This document shows positions 63,565 to 64,000 of a DNA stretch of 64,000 bases, piece after piece; positions within the stretch are counted from its first letter, which is position 1, and the number at the start of each line of letters is the position of its first letter. The notes beneath the pieces are model-generated. The model was not told the DNA's origin and searched no databases. It saw only the letters and a list, made by a program, of their open reading frames with translations. Location of the stretch: the NCBI RefSeq assembly GCF_000242455.2, contig NC_019892.1, positions 9,062,744 through 9,126,743 on the forward strand, in the 5' to 3' direction. The DNA comes from Singulisphaera acidiphila DSM 18658. Lineage in GTDB: Bacteria; Planctomycetota; Planctomycetia; Isosphaerales; Isosphaeraceae. The translations under genes were made by a program, and so were the position numbers.

Positions 63565-63717
63565 ATGACGAGCATGCCGCCGAGGACACGTCCCAAGCCA
63601 CCTCCCTCGTCTACGCTCGCAAGGCCGGATCGCTCTGAGCCCACGCCCCCCTTGGGATGCTGGCTCCATCGCGCCGCCTACCGGGCCGATCAATTGCCGC
63701 AACGAGAAACGACATGA
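63565..63717 (+). CDS. Small ORF coupled to the DUF1800 gene
   Basis: A 50-codon frame (MTSMPPRTRPKPPPSS, ending ADQLPQRETT) has a strong GGAAGGGGAG five bases before its ATG. Its stop overlaps the ATG of the DUF1800 gene (ATGA), whose own ribosome site is weak. It could be a translated leader that lets ribosomes reach the DUF1800 start, or a real small protein. The product is proline-rich and unlike anything I know. Confidence 0.45.
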   Translation: MTSMPPRTRPKPPPSSTLARPDRSEPTPPLGCWLHRAAYRADQLPQRETT

Positions 63718-64000
63718 TTATTGAATCTGACGTACTCACCACAAGCTCGGAACGGGCATTACCATGGACTCCCTACGTCCCGAACGCAGAGGCCCCCTGG
63801 AACCTCGCTCGGGTCGCCCACCTGCACCGGCGGACGGGGTTCGGGGCGTCCTGGGATGAACTCCAGCGTGACCTGAAGGACAGCCCCGAGGCGAGCATCG
63901 ATCGCGTGCTCTCATGCAAGGCGTGCAGCGGCGAAATCCCCGAGGACTTCGAGGCCACTTCCACCTTGCTTGCCGAGGCCGCGGTGACCTCCAACGACCC
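63714..64000 (+). CDS. DUF1800-family protein, N-terminal part (cut by window end)
   Basis: The visible 95 residues contain PWTPYVPNAEAPWNLARVAHLHRRTGFGASWDELQRDL, the typical start of DUF1800 proteins (W-x3-R-V-x-H-L-x-R-R-x-G-F-G-A), followed by ASIDRVLS. Members are roughly 450-600 residues, often exported, and in planctomycetes are usually followed by a DUF1501 gene; that would lie beyond the window. Function unknown. Confidence 0.82.
   Translation, partial: MIIESDVLTTSSERALPWTPYVPNAEAPWNLARVAHLHRRTGFGASWDELQRDLKDSPEASIDRVLSCKACSGEIPEDFEATSTLLAEAAVTSND

Overview
The window looks like chromosome of a planctomycete, most likely in or near the Isosphaeraceae. This is inferred from gene content; no marker gene was compared. 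The DNA is GC-rich with strong GC3 bias. It carries several families typical of that group: secreted proteins with an LExLExRxLLS-type N-terminal motif, a DUF1080 protein coupled to a neutral-ceramidase-like protein, a DUF1800 protein, an ECF sigma factor with a membrane-anchored C-terminal extension, squalene-hopene cyclase, and planctomycete-type integrase and transposase remnants.

Layout. 1-9 kb: an orphan Hcp gene with a good terminator, an IS4/IS701-like insertion element that seems to carry a YCII-type gene, an FG-GAP/hydrolase surface protein, a tandem alpha/beta-hydrolase and an MgtC-like membrane protein. 9-12 kb: a tightly packed minus-strand phospholipid operon (CDP-alcohol phosphatidyltransferase, CdsA-like, PlsC-like) with a small transporter-like protein upstream. 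12-16.5 kb: ferritin, an AbrB-like/GNAT toxin-antitoxin-like pair, and the ceramidase/DUF1080 pair. 16.7-25 kb: a divergent TetR gene with two operator palindromes, then adaptor, RND pump, second TetR and squalene-hopene cyclase all on the plus strand. 25-35 kb: a sigma factor fused to a polysaccharide-export domain, a glycosyltransferase, DoxX, esterases, a secreted protein, an ACT-domain protein and a small membrane protein. 35-37.6 kb: a graveyard of mobile DNA (decayed transposase, decayed tyrosine integrase) beside tRNA-Thr(CGT). 38-44 kb: HD hydrolase, PaiB-like, SDR, DUF2292, an extraordinary Met/Cys-rich protein and a sigma-70 factor. 44.9-49.4 kb: a divergent NtrC-type regulator and hybrid histidine kinase. 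49.6-52 kb: flavin monooxygenase and GNAT. 52-55.6 kb: a sulfur-amino-acid cluster (cystathionine beta-synthase, cystathionine gamma-synthase/lyase, Rrf2 regulator). 55.9-61.4 kb: a second RND pump and adaptor, divergent from a TetR gene with three identical-type operators. 61.6-64 kb: a zinc-ribbon membrane protein, a dense array of short palindromic repeats, and a DUF1800 gene cut by the window end.

The most unusual items are the 157-residue protein with 36 Met and 26 Cys (41655-42128), the ECF sigma/SLBB fusion (25413-27065), the lipid operon whose CDP-alcohol phosphatidyltransferase lacks several canonical motif residues, the AbrB-like/GNAT pair, and the RND pump directly linked to a hopanoid cyclase. 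No CRISPR array, rRNA gene or replication origin was seen.
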